DNA of 64,000 nt, taken from positions 1 to 64,000 of the forward strand of contig CAZXWN010000003.1 in NCBI GenBank assembly GCA_964644695.1. Reading direction: 5' to 3'. Shown in pieces: positions 37,880 to 46,979 of this stretch. Source of the stretch: CAZXWN01 sp964644695 [NCBI: uncultured bacterium]. Its GTDB lineage: Bacteria; UBP4; UBA4092. Under the pieces are notes generated by a model that saw nothing but the letters and a program-made list of their open reading frames with translations, searched no databases and had not been told where the DNA came from. The position numbers and the translations under genes are program-made. The stretch's first letter is position 1; each line of letters starts with the position of its first letter.

Positions 37880-40366
37880 TTATCCGCACTGAGAGTAGCC
37901 GCAGCTCTTACAGACGACACACCCTTCCTGGAACTCCAGTATTTGTCCACACTCCGGACATTCCGGGCATTGTCCACCGAGATTTTTCACCAGTGAGGCG
38001 CTTATCGTTTGGGCAGACAACTCTTTATATTCGCGTTTATCGGATTTCTTGTTGAGATAAAGTTTCAGAGCCTTGGCAACACCATCCCCACAAGATAAGG
38101 TCAATGAACCATTATCAAAGGCTGGCCGTGGGCACCGAATCCCTCGAATCTGGGTATAAACCAGTTCCGGATCCACACCCGCCTGGAGACATAGAGAGGC
38201 TAACCGCCCCATGGCTTCAGTATGAGCTGCAATACAGCCCCCGGATTTGCCTAACTGGGCAAAGATTTCAATCGGACCCTGGTCATCGGAGTTAATGGTC
38301 ACATACAGTTTTCCGCAGCCGGTATTAATTTTAGATGTCTGACCAAAGGAGACATCCGGTCGTGGCCGAGGCTGAATGAAATTGGTTTTTTTATTGGTCT
38401 GGCCTGGGAATAACCCTGGTAAAGTGGGTTCTTCTACCGGAGGTCCGTCATCCTGGGCATGAACGACTTCCTGAGCAAATCGGTCTGGTCCTGCAACCAT
38501 GGCAGTATCTTCTTTGGGTTCCATGGCTTCTGGAGAGTGAGTTCCTGCGGCGATGGCAACATCTATGTTGGATTGAGCTTTCGGGGTGTCCGCACCACCT
38601 TCGGCGGATTTCCCGTCTTCTTTCTTTGTTCCGATATTGAGAACTTGAATGGTCCTGGAACCATCGCGATAGACGGTAATACCCTTACAACCCAGTTTAT
38701 GAGCCATCATATAGACATTGGCGATATCTTCCCGGGTCGCATCATGGGCAAAATTCACGGTCTTACTGACGGCGTTATCTGTGTACTTCTGGAAAGCGGC
38801 CTGCATCCGAACATGCCATTCGGGAGTGATATCATGGGCCGTCACAAAGAACTTCTGTACATCTTCGGGGACTCCCGCCACTCCGACACAGGTGCCTTTT
38901 TCGGCAATCTCCATCATTAAGGCATCTGAATAGAAGCCCCGGTCAATCGCCATCTGTTTGAATAACTCGTTTACCTCAGTCAGTTGGATATCCCCAATGT
39001 TCCCCGCCAGACCGGTTTTTCGGACATAAGCTAATGCAAACAGGGGTTCAACACCCTGGGAACATCCGGCAATAATACCAATTGTTCCGGTGGGAGCAAT
39101 CGTTGTTACCGTTGAGTTTCTCTGTTCAGGTTCACCCTTCAGGTCGAATAAAGACCCTCTGAAAGCCGGGAAAGCACCGCGTTCTTTTGCCAGTTCCTGG
39201 GACCGTTCACGCCCGGCGGACAAGACAAATTCCATGACTCTTTCTGCCAAAACCAGAGCGTCTTCTGAATTATAGGGAATCCCCAGTTTGATGAGCATGT
39301 CAGCCCAACCCATAATACCTAGTCCGATTTTACGGCTCTTGCGGGTGGTCTCGGCAATCTCACTAATTGGATATTTGTTCATATCAATGACGTTGTCGAG
39401 TAAATGAACAGCCAGACGAACGACATCTTTGAGTTTATTCCAGTCAATCTCTACACCCTTTTTAGTTGACTTGACCATCTTGGCCAAATCAATGGAACCA
39501 AGGTTGCAGGATTCATAGGGCATCAGAGGTTGTTCGCCGCAGGGATTGGTTGATTCCACAGGTGAAATATTGGGTGTGGGATGGAACTTGTTGATTCGGT
39601 CAATAAAGACAATTCCCGGGTCGCCATTCTCCCAGGCATGATCCACCAGCAGGTCAAACACTTCGCGGGCGTTGATTTTTTTCAATGGCTCCAGGGTTCT
39701 GGGATTCAACAAATCATAATCGCCGCCTTTTTCGACCGCATCCATAAAGGTTTCAGTGATGGCAACGGAGATGTTGAAATTAGTGATTTTGGTGTGGTCT
39801 TTTTTGCAGGAAATGAATTCGAAAATATCCGGATGGTCCACCCGAAGAATGCCCATATTGGCACCCCGGCGAGTCCCACCCTGTTTGATGGCTTCAGTGG
39901 CCGCATTGAGGACTTCCATAAAGCTGACTGGGCCGGAAGACACTCCCTTGGTGGATCGGACAATATCACCTTTGGGACGGAGTCGGCTGAAACTGAAACC
40001 CGTTCCGCCTCCAGACTGGTGGATTAAGGCCGCATTTTTGACCGTGGTGAAGATTTCTTCCAGTGAGTCACCGACAGGGAGTACAAAGCAGGCGGAAAGC
40101 TGTCCCAGGGGCCGGCCGGCGTTCATCAAGGTCGGGCTATTTGGGAGAAACTCCAGGGAAGCCATCAAGTCGTAGAACTTGTCTTCCAGCTCCTTAACCT
40201 CCTGGTCTGTTCTTTGGTACACAATCTCTGCCTGTGCCAGATGGTGTGCCACTCGCCGGAATAATTCTTCCGGAGTTTCTATGATGTTTCCCCGGTCATC
40301 TTTCACCAGGTATCGTTTGTCCAGTACTGTCTGGGCGCTTTTCGTTAATTTGATCTGTTTTGCCAT
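37880..40366 (-). CDS. nrdJ: Adenosylcobalamin-dependent (class II) ribonucleoside-diphosphate reductase
   Basis: This enzyme makes deoxyribonucleotides using B12 and needs no oxygen. The 828-residue protein has N274-P-C276-G-E278 at the catalytic thiyl-radical loop, Cys93 as one of the redox pair, the TIAPTGTIGIIAG segment, then a TSCPD domain (about 690-780). A C-terminal zinc ribbon CPECPECG...CKSCGYSQCG may carry the reducing cysteines. The start is ATG 40366, with AGGACTAG upstream. A longer open frame to 40489 runs through the operator region and is untranslated leader. No intein or split is seen. Two NrdR-like boxes lie over the promoter. A radical SAM protein at 19.7 kb is another possible B12-linked enzyme. 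Confidence 0.95.
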   Translation of the reverse strand: MAKQIKLTKSAQTVLDKRYLVKDDRGNIIETPEELFRRVAHHLAQAEIVYQRTDQEVKELEDKFYDLMASLEFLPNSPTLMNAGRPLGQLSACFVLPVGDSLEEIFTTVKNAALIHQSGGGTGFSFSRLRPKGDIVRSTKGVSSGPVSFMEVLNAATEAIKQGGTRRGANMGILRVDHPDIFEFISCKKDHTKITNFNISVAITETFMDAVEKGGDYDLLNPRTLEPLKKINAREVFDLLVDHAWENGDPGIVFIDRINKFHPTPNISPVESTNPCGEQPLMPYESCNLGSIDLAKMVKSTKKGVEIDWNKLKDVVRLAVHLLDNVIDMNKYPISEIAETTRKSRKIGLGIMGWADMLIKLGIPYNSEDALVLAERVMEFVLSAGRERSQELAKERGAFPAFRGSLFDLKGEPEQRNSTVTTIAPTGTIGIIAGCSQGVEPLFALAYVRKTGLAGNIGDIQLTEVNELFKQMAIDRGFYSDALMMEIAEKGTCVGVAGVPEDVQKFFVTAHDITPEWHVRMQAAFQKYTDNAVSKTVNFAHDATREDIANVYMMAHKLGCKGITVYRDGSRTIQVLNIGTKKEDGKSAEGGADTPKAQSNIDVAIAAGTHSPEAMEPKEDTAMVAGPDRFAQEVVHAQDDGPPVEEPTLPGLFPGQTNKKTNFIQPRPRPDVSFGQTSKINTGCGKLYVTINSDDQGPIEIFAQLGKSGGCIAAHTEAMGRLASLCLQAGVDPELVYTQIRGIRCPRPAFDNGSLTLSCGDGVAKALKLYLNKKSDKREYKELSAQTISASLVKNLGGQCPECPECGQILEFQEGCVVCKSCGYSQCG

Positions 40367-40520
40367 CGTTCTAGTCCTTTTTTTCTCTTCTTTTTCTTTA
40401 GTTCTATTTATTTTCAGAGTCAAGCGCCCCCCGGCGCGTGGTGCTCTGATTAATTTCTTACTGCCCTCATTACTTTTTATGCTCACCACAACATATTGTG
40501 GTGTTTACCATCCCGCATAT
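40367..40520 (-). promoter_or_regulatory. nrdJ 5' leader
   Basis: An untranslated leader of roughly 150 bases includes a G+C-rich hairpin GCGCC-GGGG-GGCGC (near 40425-40445) and a purine-rich tract before the ribosome binding site. No cobalamin riboswitch core is recognisable. Confidence 0.4.
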
Positions 40521-40531
40521 ACTATATATAG
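40484..40531 (-). promoter_or_regulatory. nrdJ operator: Two NrdR-type operator boxes upstream of nrdJ
   Basis: Box 1 is a perfect 8-bp inverted repeat, CACCACAACATATTGTGGTG (40484-40503). Box 2 has the core CTATATATAG (40522-40531). The centres are 33 bp apart, about three helical turns, the spacing known for NrdR repressor pairs. Box 2 overlaps the -10 of the predicted promoter, so binding would block RNA polymerase. No nrdR gene is in the window. Confidence 0.7.
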
Positions 40532-40550
40532 GGACGAGCTCCTCTGTCAA
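40521..40550 (-). promoter_or_regulatory. Predicted nrdJ promoter
   Basis: On the minus strand TTGACA (40550-40545), an 18-bp spacer and TATAGT (40526-40521). The -10 is inside NrdR-like box 2. Confidence 0.65.
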
Positions 40551-41043
40551 CTTGATTTTTCCCCAACACCGGCACGGCTTTGCGCCTGTGATGGTTAGGA
40601 AACCCTGATTTGATGGGAGTTTGTTTGTGACAAAAATATTTTTTCCAGTACTGGCAAAGGTTCTGAAGTGCTCGCTTATTACCCCTATGTCAATACCCCT
40701 GATAAATCAAGCCTGTTTGGCCCTGTTTTTTTACTGTTTTTAAGAACCTCCGATGGAATCCGGTTGTCCACAAGTGTTTGTTCTTTGAACAATGTGGATA
40801 AGTAGGTTTTCTGTGGATAAGCTAAAAATAAGATAAATGATTATAAATAAACGGGTTATATGTACATTTAGGGCGGATAACCTGATTGGTTGCCTGGGAT
40901 TGAGCAAAGGAATACCCAGGTTATGCACAAGGGGTGAGAGTAACCTGTGTATAACCTGGGTCGTAATGGACAGTGAATTTTGAGTGATATAAGATGGATA
41001 GTAATTTTTTGTTAAATTGTACTGTCGGAGAGTAACCAAGCCC
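40551..41043. other. Non-coding stretch between nrdJ and the glycosyltransferase
   Basis: No gene is supported. A minus-strand frame across 40740-41039 has no ribosome binding site or recognisable motif. The notable content is the DnaA-box cluster listed separately. Confidence 0.5.
40764..40954. other. oriC candidate: DnaA-box cluster: candidate replication origin (oriC)
   Basis: The stretch holds four exact DnaA boxes (TTATNCACA): two TGTGGATAA (minus-strand TTATCCACA) at 40793-40801 and 40812-40820, TTATGCACA at 40921-40929, and TGTGTATAA (minus-strand TTATACACA) at 40946-40954. TTGTCCACA at 40764-40772 and GGCGGATAA at 40872-40880 are near matches. Directly after the second box lies an A+T-rich run of about 40 bases (40821-40870) suited to unwinding. 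The region is non-coding, between nrdJ and a glycosyltransferase. No dnaA, dnaN, gidA or parAB gene is adjacent, so this rests on the boxes alone. Confidence 0.6.
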
Positions 41044-42504
41044 TTGGATTGGATCCTGAGAGTTAAATGGAAGCATGTATGGCCGATGCTGGTGTTATTG
41101 TGTGCGGCGGCCGGTCTGCGCTTTTACCAGTTAGGATATGAAGACTTTTGGGTTGATGAAATAATTACCTTTCAGCGAACGCAAAGACCCTGGTTGATTT
41201 TATTTTATGACCCGATGATGGGCGATAATATCACCCACTACCTCTGGGATAGTGTTTTTATGAAGCTGTGGAGCCAGTTTTTCGGCGCATCAGAGGTTGG
41301 ACTCCGGTCTTTGCCTGCTTTGATTGGGATTTGTGCGGTCTATTTGATATATCAAGTCAGTCGTCTTTTTAATGACCGAAAGACTTCCTATCTGGTGGCG
41401 CTCATGGCCACCCTGTCCCCGTTATTGATTTATTACAGTCAGGAAGCACGGGCCTATTCTTTCCAGGTGGTTCTGGTTCTATCTATGGTGTTGATGTTAG
41501 AGAAGGCGTGCAGGACTGGGAAGACTCACTATTGGGGCTGGTATGTTGCCGTAGCGGTTATTGGAATTTATCTGCAGTTATTTACGACTTTGGCCTGGGT
41601 CATGTTGAGCATTTATTTCCTGTATCGGGTATGGATGACTAAAAATATTGGGACCCTTAAGCCTTGGATTATTTCTCAGGGTGTGATTATTCTGCTGGCG
41701 CTCCCCTTCGGACTGTATGCAATGGTTCCTGATACGCGGGAAACACTCAACTGGATTCCTAAACCCCAGTTCAAGGAAATTTTCCGGCCCCTGAATTACT
41801 ATGTTTTCGGAATGTCCTATCGAGTCCTTCCCCATTGGCTCAAAGAGTCTGGGAAGTATCTAGTATTCATTATGATGATATTGGCGCTTATCCCTCAAAA
41901 ATGGGGCCTTAAATCGTGGCTTAAAGAACGAACCGACCAATCGGGTCTGGTCTTGATGGGTTTAATGGGATTCGGTACCTGGATATTATTTTTTCTGGTT
42001 TCCCAGGTGAAGCCGATTTTTGTGCCTGAGAGATATTTGATTATTTGTTTGCCTTTCCTGATGATTCTGATTGCTGTTGCCATCAATCGGCTATCTTCCA
42101 AATATTTACAGGGATTGGCGCTGATTGTGGTCTTGGGATGTTCTCTGGTCGGTGTGGTGGATAATTACACCCGAAATCAAAAAATGCCCTGGCGTGAACT
42201 GGTTTATCCCGTTCATAATCAGCGGCGGGCAGAGGACATTGTCTGGTACTATCCGGAATCTATGGACAGCCAGATCAAGTTTTATCTTGATGATCGCCCC
42301 ACGCCAATATCTATCAAATATGTTCCATTTTATGACCCCAATCCAAGTACAACGATATGGGTCTATACCGATACTTGGGAAACTTTTCCTGCGTATTATA
42401 AGGTTTTTTTAGAGACTCACTACCGAAAAAACACCGTACTGATAAAGAAGCAACCCCAATACATGGAGCTGCTTCGTTTCGACCCGCTTCAACCCCTATC
42501 ATGA
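41044..42504 (+). CDS. Membrane glycosyltransferase, GT39 (PMT_2) type
   Basis: 486 residues with about eleven membrane segments and the acidic first-loop motif YEDFWVDEI, the expected catalytic position of GT-C mannosyl/arabinosyl transferases of the ArnT/PMT group. It probably moves a sugar from a polyprenyl-phosphate donor to a surface acceptor. The start is uncertain: TTG 41044 has GGAGAG about 11 bp upstream, TTG 41017 has no ribosome binding site, and the first ATG is at 41083. The gene begins at the edge of the DnaA-box cluster. Confidence 0.8.
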   Translation: MDWILRVKWKHVWPMLVLLCAAAGLRFYQLGYEDFWVDEIITFQRTQRPWLILFYDPMMGDNITHYLWDSVFMKLWSQFFGASEVGLRSLPALIGICAVYLIYQVSRLFNDRKTSYLVALMATLSPLLIYYSQEARAYSFQVVLVLSMVLMLEKACRTGKTHYWGWYVAVAVIGIYLQLFTTLAWVMLSIYFLYRVWMTKNIGTLKPWIISQGVIILLALPFGLYAMVPDTRETLNWIPKPQFKEIFRPLNYYVFGMSYRVLPHWLKESGKYLVFIMMILALIPQKWGLKSWLKERTDQSGLVLMGLMGFGTWILFFLVSQVKPIFVPERYLIICLPFLMILIAVAINRLSSKYLQGLALIVVLGCSLVGVVDNYTRNQKMPWRELVYPVHNQRRAEDIVWYYPESMDSQIKFYLDDRPTPISIKYVPFYDPNPSTTIWVYTDTWETFPAYYKVFLETHYRKNTVLIKKQPQYMELLRFDPLQPLS

Positions 42505-42512
42505 ATAAATAA

Positions 42513-42540
42513 AAGAGACCTTCATTACTGAAGGTCTCCT
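42513..42540 (-). terminator. Intrinsic terminator between convergent glycosyltransferase and exoprotein genes
   Basis: A perfect 10-bp stem GAGACCTTCA/TGAAGGTCTC has a 4-nt loop. The T-rich tail is on the minus strand (TTTTATTTATT), serving the gene ending at 42562. Confidence 0.88.
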
Positions 42541-42561
42541 GACAATGTTTCGAGGGATATT

Positions 42562-44652
42562 CTATTCCTGGTAGTGGCTGAAATCTTCCACTGCCGCAGG
42601 AGTGAGTGGCACAAACTTAATCGCATCTGCTACGACCAGTCCATTTGCTCCCGCATTACTGATGGTGACTGAATTCTGCAGCCCAGCGGGGAAGGTATAG
42701 TCTCCCAAGTTTACCCAACGGTATCCGTCAGTTTTCTGGTTCACATTTAATGTGGTCGTGCCCAGATTGTGCTGGATGATCAGCCGGGTATTATCCGCAT
42801 GTACTGTGTCTGCGCTCCACCAGCCATACACCTGATATCGGCCTGCTTGAGTGAAGTTGGTCTGGAAGGTATAACTATTGGTTCCGCCCGGTGCCGGCGC
42901 TGTCAAATAATTGTCTCCATAATAACCCCGGTGGAGATTGGTGGCGATGGTGGTTACTGTCCAATTCCCGGTAGCGGTGGTGGAGAAATCAGCCCGGCCA
43001 TCATTATTCACGATGTAGGGGTCATCTGCAACGCGTGACCCTGTGTATCCCAACATTTGGGCAAAGTCCTTTTGTGTTTGGTAACCCTTACCAACAAGCC
43101 GTGGGAAATTGTGAAGCGGTGAAGATGCATACCCAAACCCTCCGGCGTATGAAAACGACATATTATATCCGGCTCTGGCGGCTAATCCAGGCAATGCTAC
43201 GCTGTCTTTGGAATAGGTATCTGTTCCATAGGGGTAGGCCATGAAGTCACACACACCCGTATAAGTGTTTTGTTGCAATACTTTTCGAGCCGTGGACATT
43301 TGAGCCCAGCAGATGCTTTGATTATAAGTGCTCAGATTATAGTGGTTGATTTGATGAGATTCGACCTTGATATAGCCGGTTTTCTCAGCGGTAGATAATT
43401 CGGACCATGTGCCATTCGGACCATAACTGGCTCCGGTCCCACCCACACTGCCTGTATGAGCGAAGATGACACCATGCATCTGTTTTTCAGCCAGCAGGGC
43501 GCCCCCAAAGACAGACTCCCCACGATAGTTGTCGTCAAAGCTTATGACTACCGGGTTTGGGGGTAGGGGAGTACCCTTCATTATGTAGGAATAGAGAGTG
43601 TCCAGAGTGATTGTATTGTAATTATGCCGTTGCATCCATTCCAGATGGTCCTTAAATATTTCGGTGGAAAGAGTCAGACCATAATCAACATTGGGTCCCC
43701 AGGATGCCGTGACATTGTGGTATCCGATGACGCATAATTTCACATCCTGTGGAGTTTGCCATTTGGAAAGAGTCGTCTGCGCTAAAAAAGAGGCAGTGTA
43801 GAGGGCCTGACTGTTTGGATGAAAGGCGGTGCCCCGCGGCGCCTGAGTATTCAGGGTTTGAGTCAATTGATTGGATGCATCAAAAATCTTGATTTGATTT
43901 CCACCGGTGTAAGAGACATACACATTCCCCTTCAGGTCCACTTCGCAGGCACTGGGGCTTCCGGTATCACTGGAAAGCACTGTGGACTGGGTGAACTGTG
44001 CCGTTCCATTACTGAAACCGCCGGTGAATTTCCAAACCAGATTTTCGGTTTCATTGGCGAGATATACAGCCGATCCGTCTTTGCGTACTCCGATGCCCCG
44101 GGTAATATATGTACGGGTGCTGGGTGCAGATAAACTCACGGGACTTCCGGGATACTCGGTCCCTGCCGCCGTATATATATGGAATTTGACGCGTTCCGTT
44201 GTGGATACTTTTTCCGTGATGTAGAGCCGACCCTGGTCATCCACATCAATATCACCGGCTCTGAAAGGAAGTGTGAATCCGTTCAGCGCCTGACCTGACG
44301 CAGAATCGAATTTGAAGACATGGCGTTGTGTGGCATTATCGCAGACAACATAGACGATGCCATTTGTACCACAGGCGGCACCGGAAGGCTGATACATATT
44401 GACATAGGTGCCTGTTGCATCTTTACCCCTTCGGATAGGGGAAAAGGGAGCCTCGGCACCCGACTGTGGATGGAATACCCTGACTGAGTTCTCGTCATAG
44501 GCACAGACCCAGTTTTGATAACCTTCATCCAGAGTTACGAATTGCCCCCCGTTCATGGCGTTTCCGAAATTGCCCAGGCGGCTAAACTGAGAAAAAACAG
44601 GACTTATCAACCCTAGCCCCAGAATACATAGGAATACTAGATACTTTCGCAT
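42562..44652 (-). CDS. Exported propeller - polysaccharide deacetylase - golvesin-like protein (paralogue A)
   Basis: 696 residues with a signal peptide (MRKYLVFLCILGLGLISPVFSQ). Residues about 25-330 form NHL-like propeller blades (DVDDQGRLYITEK, GVRKDGSAVYLAN, EVDLKGNVYVSYTGG). Residues about 335-540 are a NodB-type polysaccharide deacetylase domain. The metal-site motif reads SFDDN, with D373-D374, where the family usually has TFDDG. A His motif ESHQINH and the AYPYG motif follow. Residues about 545-690 are a golvesin-C-like beta domain (ADTVHADNTRLIIQHN, VVADAIKFVP) thought to bind sugars or act in export. The neighbour upstream is a full-length paralogue. It should act at the cell surface on a glycan. 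Confidence 0.8.
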   Translation of the reverse strand: MRKYLVFLCILGLGLISPVFSQFSRLGNFGNAMNGGQFVTLDEGYQNWVCAYDENSVRVFHPQSGAEAPFSPIRRGKDATGTYVNMYQPSGAACGTNGIVYVVCDNATQRHVFKFDSASGQALNGFTLPFRAGDIDVDDQGRLYITEKVSTTERVKFHIYTAAGTEYPGSPVSLSAPSTRTYITRGIGVRKDGSAVYLANETENLVWKFTGGFSNGTAQFTQSTVLSSDTGSPSACEVDLKGNVYVSYTGGNQIKIFDASNQLTQTLNTQAPRGTAFHPNSQALYTASFLAQTTLSKWQTPQDVKLCVIGYHNVTASWGPNVDYGLTLSTEIFKDHLEWMQRHNYNTITLDTLYSYIMKGTPLPPNPVVISFDDNYRGESVFGGALLAEKQMHGVIFAHTGSVGGTGASYGPNGTWSELSTAEKTGYIKVESHQINHYNLSTYNQSICWAQMSTARKVLQQNTYTGVCDFMAYPYGTDTYSKDSVALPGLAARAGYNMSFSYAGGFGYASSPLHNFPRLVGKGYQTQKDFAQMLGYTGSRVADDPYIVNNDGRADFSTTATGNWTVTTIATNLHRGYYGDNYLTAPAPGGTNSYTFQTNFTQAGRYQVYGWWSADTVHADNTRLIIQHNLGTTTLNVNQKTDGYRWVNLGDYTFPAGLQNSVTISNAGANGLVVADAIKFVPLTPAAVEDFSHYQE

Positions 44653-44741
44653 GACCTCTCCCTTGTTGCTTATTATTCTGTGTGAATTTATAGCACAAAA
44701 CCGAGTGGATTGACTAATATGGTGAAAGAGGTAAACAATAT

Positions 44742-44774
44742 AAAACCCGGCAGGACAGAATCCTGTCGGGTTTA
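44742..44774 (-). terminator. Intrinsic terminator of paralogue B
   Basis: Arms AAACCCGGCAGGA/TCCTGTCGGGTTT (one G-T wobble) have a 5-nt loop. The minus strand continues with T residues. It separates the two paralogues into independent units. Confidence 0.85.
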
Positions 44775-44794
44775 TTTTCTGAACAGATCAGAAT

Positions 44795-46870
44795 TTATTC
44801 GTATCGGATAAAGTCAGTCACATCCGTAGATGCGGGTTCCAGTTTGATGGCATCCGCGACAACTTTTCCACTGGCACTGGCGGCGGAGAAAACCACGGAC
44901 CCGGAGCCTGCATTGAAATAGGCTGTTCCCAGATAAGTCCATTGGCTGCCGCTGATTTGTTGATTTACCGTTACGGTGGAGACGGTCGCGGCATTGATTG
45001 TAACAGGAACGCTGGCGGCATAACTTGAATCCGCCATCCACCAGCCATAGACTTTATATTCTCCCGCAGTCTGAACATTGGGAGTAAAAGTGGCTGTGGC
45101 GGAGGTCCCGCCGGTGGCTGTCAGGTAGTTCGTTCCGTAACAGCCGTAGTGGTTAATGGGTGATTTAGTTGTATTGGTCCAGGTCCCGGTTGATGTGAAA
45201 GAACCATCGGCATTTCCGTCATTATTGACGATATAGGGATCGTTTGCAAAACGAGAGTCCGTAAATCCAATCATTGTTTTGAATTGGTTCAGAGTCAATG
45301 AACCCGGCATGACCAGACGGCTGATATTTTTAGAGGGTTGAAGTCGAGTGGCCAGGGCATTGTCATAATTAAAACAGAGTCTGTATCCCGCTCTTGCTCC
45401 GATGGCTGGAATAAGTCCGCCATCACTGGTCATAGTTCCCGCTCCATAAGGATAAGCCATGTAATAAGCAGGGTTGTTGGGCATATTACTCAAGATGGCT
45501 TGCCGAGACCCAATTAATTCATCCATGACCTGACCGGTTGTCAGGCTTGTAATGTTTAAGTGTAATTTTGTATGAGAGCCTGTCCACATGACGCCATTGT
45601 TGAATGATGTATTCAATTGAGCCCAGGACCCTCTATATCCCACGGAAGGATTCGTTCCGACATAGTTGGTATGGGCGAATATCATTCCTGTCCATCCAGC
45701 CTCCTGCAATACCGCCCCACCATAAAGGACTTCCCCTTCATAGTTGTCATCAAAAGTGAAGGAGACCATTTTGCTCCCATAATTGGTTCCCCTGAGCCAA
45801 TAATCATAAAACTCATCAGGATTGAGGCAATAATAACCATGCCGCTTGAGCAGCTGGACCTGGTCTCTGAAATTATCGGGTGAGACCATCATGCCAAAAT
45901 CGGCTGTCCAACTGGAAGTTACATTGTGATAGCCGAGGACAGGAACAGAATATCCTGCTGTTTGATTGAACCCAAACACTTTCCCGGATGCGGCTCCATC
46001 CGCCACCGTAACGACCATCCCATTGGCATAGGGGCTGACCGATAGGGGTGTCGTGATTCCGGTTATGGGGAAGGTTTCTATCAGTGTCCCGTCAGAATTC
46101 CATTTCCGGATACTGGCGGGCGAGGTGGCGGTGCCATAGAGCATATTCAAATCATCAGTGGCTAATCCTGTTATACCTGCGGCTGAAACAATATCCTGGC
46201 TGGAAGTCAGGGATACGGATGACCCTGTGGTTTGTAATGAAAGTTTCAGGATTTTACCTTCGGATTCAGACCCGACAAATAACGCCGTACCATCCTGGGT
46301 GACAGCCAGCCCGGTCAAAGTGTTTGTGCCTGTCCCGGTAATCTGAATGGGACTGCCGGTGAGCTCGGTTCCAGAACCATTGTACACATGGATAACGGCT
46401 CGATTACCGGTCACGGATTTCTCAGATACATAAACTCTGTTAATTCCATCGGCGGCAATACCCCCCGGTCCATAGGAGAGGTTCCATCCGTTTTGAGCAA
46501 CACCATTCCAAGTTTGGAATCGGCAAATAACGCCGCTGGTTCCATTGTTTACGGCAACCATCAAAATCGCACCGGTATCCACGGCCAGTCCAACGGCATT
46601 ATTCAAAGTAACCGCGGATCCTGAAGCATTTTTCCCGCTTGCCATGGGAACATAGCTGGCCAGTGTCCCGGTCCGGGGATGGGCAGCTAAAAGGCCATTG
46701 TTGTCTTTTTTGAGGACCCAGGCACTACCCCCGCGGTCCACACAAGTGAATTTATACCCCTGAGCGCTGGTATAACTGGAATGAAGTGGACTGTTGGTGA
46801 GGGTATAACTGGCCAGAGCTGTCGCACTTACCAGACAAAAAAACAGAAGACTTGATACGATCCGTTTCAT
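44795..46870 (-). CDS. Exported propeller - polysaccharide deacetylase - golvesin-like protein (paralogue B)
   Basis: 691 residues with a signal peptide (MKRIVSSLLFFCLVSATALAS) and the same three-part plan as the gene at 42562: propeller (about 25-310), deacetylase (about 330-540) and a golvesin-like C-domain (about 545-688). The deacetylase has TFDDN with D374-D375, GSHTKLHLN as the His motif and MAYPYG. The shared DPYIVNNDGxAD linker opens the C-domain in both paralogues. Sequence identity appears moderate and spread over the whole length, which points to an old duplication with divergence, not a recent copy. The surface glycan target is unknown. Confidence 0.8.
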   Translation of the reverse strand: MKRIVSSLLFFCLVSATALASYTLTNSPLHSSYTSAQGYKFTCVDRGGSAWVLKKDNNGLLAAHPRTGTLASYVPMASGKNASGSAVTLNNAVGLAVDTGAILMVAVNNGTSGVICRFQTWNGVAQNGWNLSYGPGGIAADGINRVYVSEKSVTGNRAVIHVYNGSGTELTGSPIQITGTGTNTLTGLAVTQDGTALFVGSESEGKILKLSLQTTGSSVSLTSSQDIVSAAGITGLATDDLNMLYGTATSPASIRKWNSDGTLIETFPITGITTPLSVSPYANGMVVTVADGAASGKVFGFNQTAGYSVPVLGYHNVTSSWTADFGMMVSPDNFRDQVQLLKRHGYYCLNPDEFYDYWLRGTNYGSKMVSFTFDDNYEGEVLYGGAVLQEAGWTGMIFAHTNYVGTNPSVGYRGSWAQLNTSFNNGVMWTGSHTKLHLNITSLTTGQVMDELIGSRQAILSNMPNNPAYYMAYPYGAGTMTSDGGLIPAIGARAGYRLCFNYDNALATRLQPSKNISRLVMPGSLTLNQFKTMIGFTDSRFANDPYIVNNDGNADGSFTSTGTWTNTTKSPINHYGCYGTNYLTATGGTSATATFTPNVQTAGEYKVYGWWMADSSYAASVPVTINAATVSTVTVNQQISGSQWTYLGTAYFNAGSGSVVFSAASASGKVVADAIKLEPASTDVTDFIRYE

Positions 46871-46979
46871 CTATAAATTCTCTCTTTCTCAGAGGGCATG
46901 ATAATAGAATTTTCTTTAATTCTAGTGCCTTTTTGACGGATTGGCAATTCTATCTGATGTGGGATTGAGGAGTAAAGAA

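Noticed and set aside
37880-40489. An N-terminal extension of the class II reductase to 40489.
   Set aside because: The extension runs through the leader and NrdR-like boxes. The good ribosome binding site and family start are at 40366.
40367-40490. A possible cobalamin riboswitch in the nrdJ leader.
   Set aside because: The conserved B12-box sequence is not recognisable, and a GC-rich hairpin alone is not enough.
40740-41039. A minus-strand frame across the DnaA-box region.
   Set aside because: It has no ribosome binding site and no family pattern, and the DNA is full of DnaA boxes and A+T-rich stretches.
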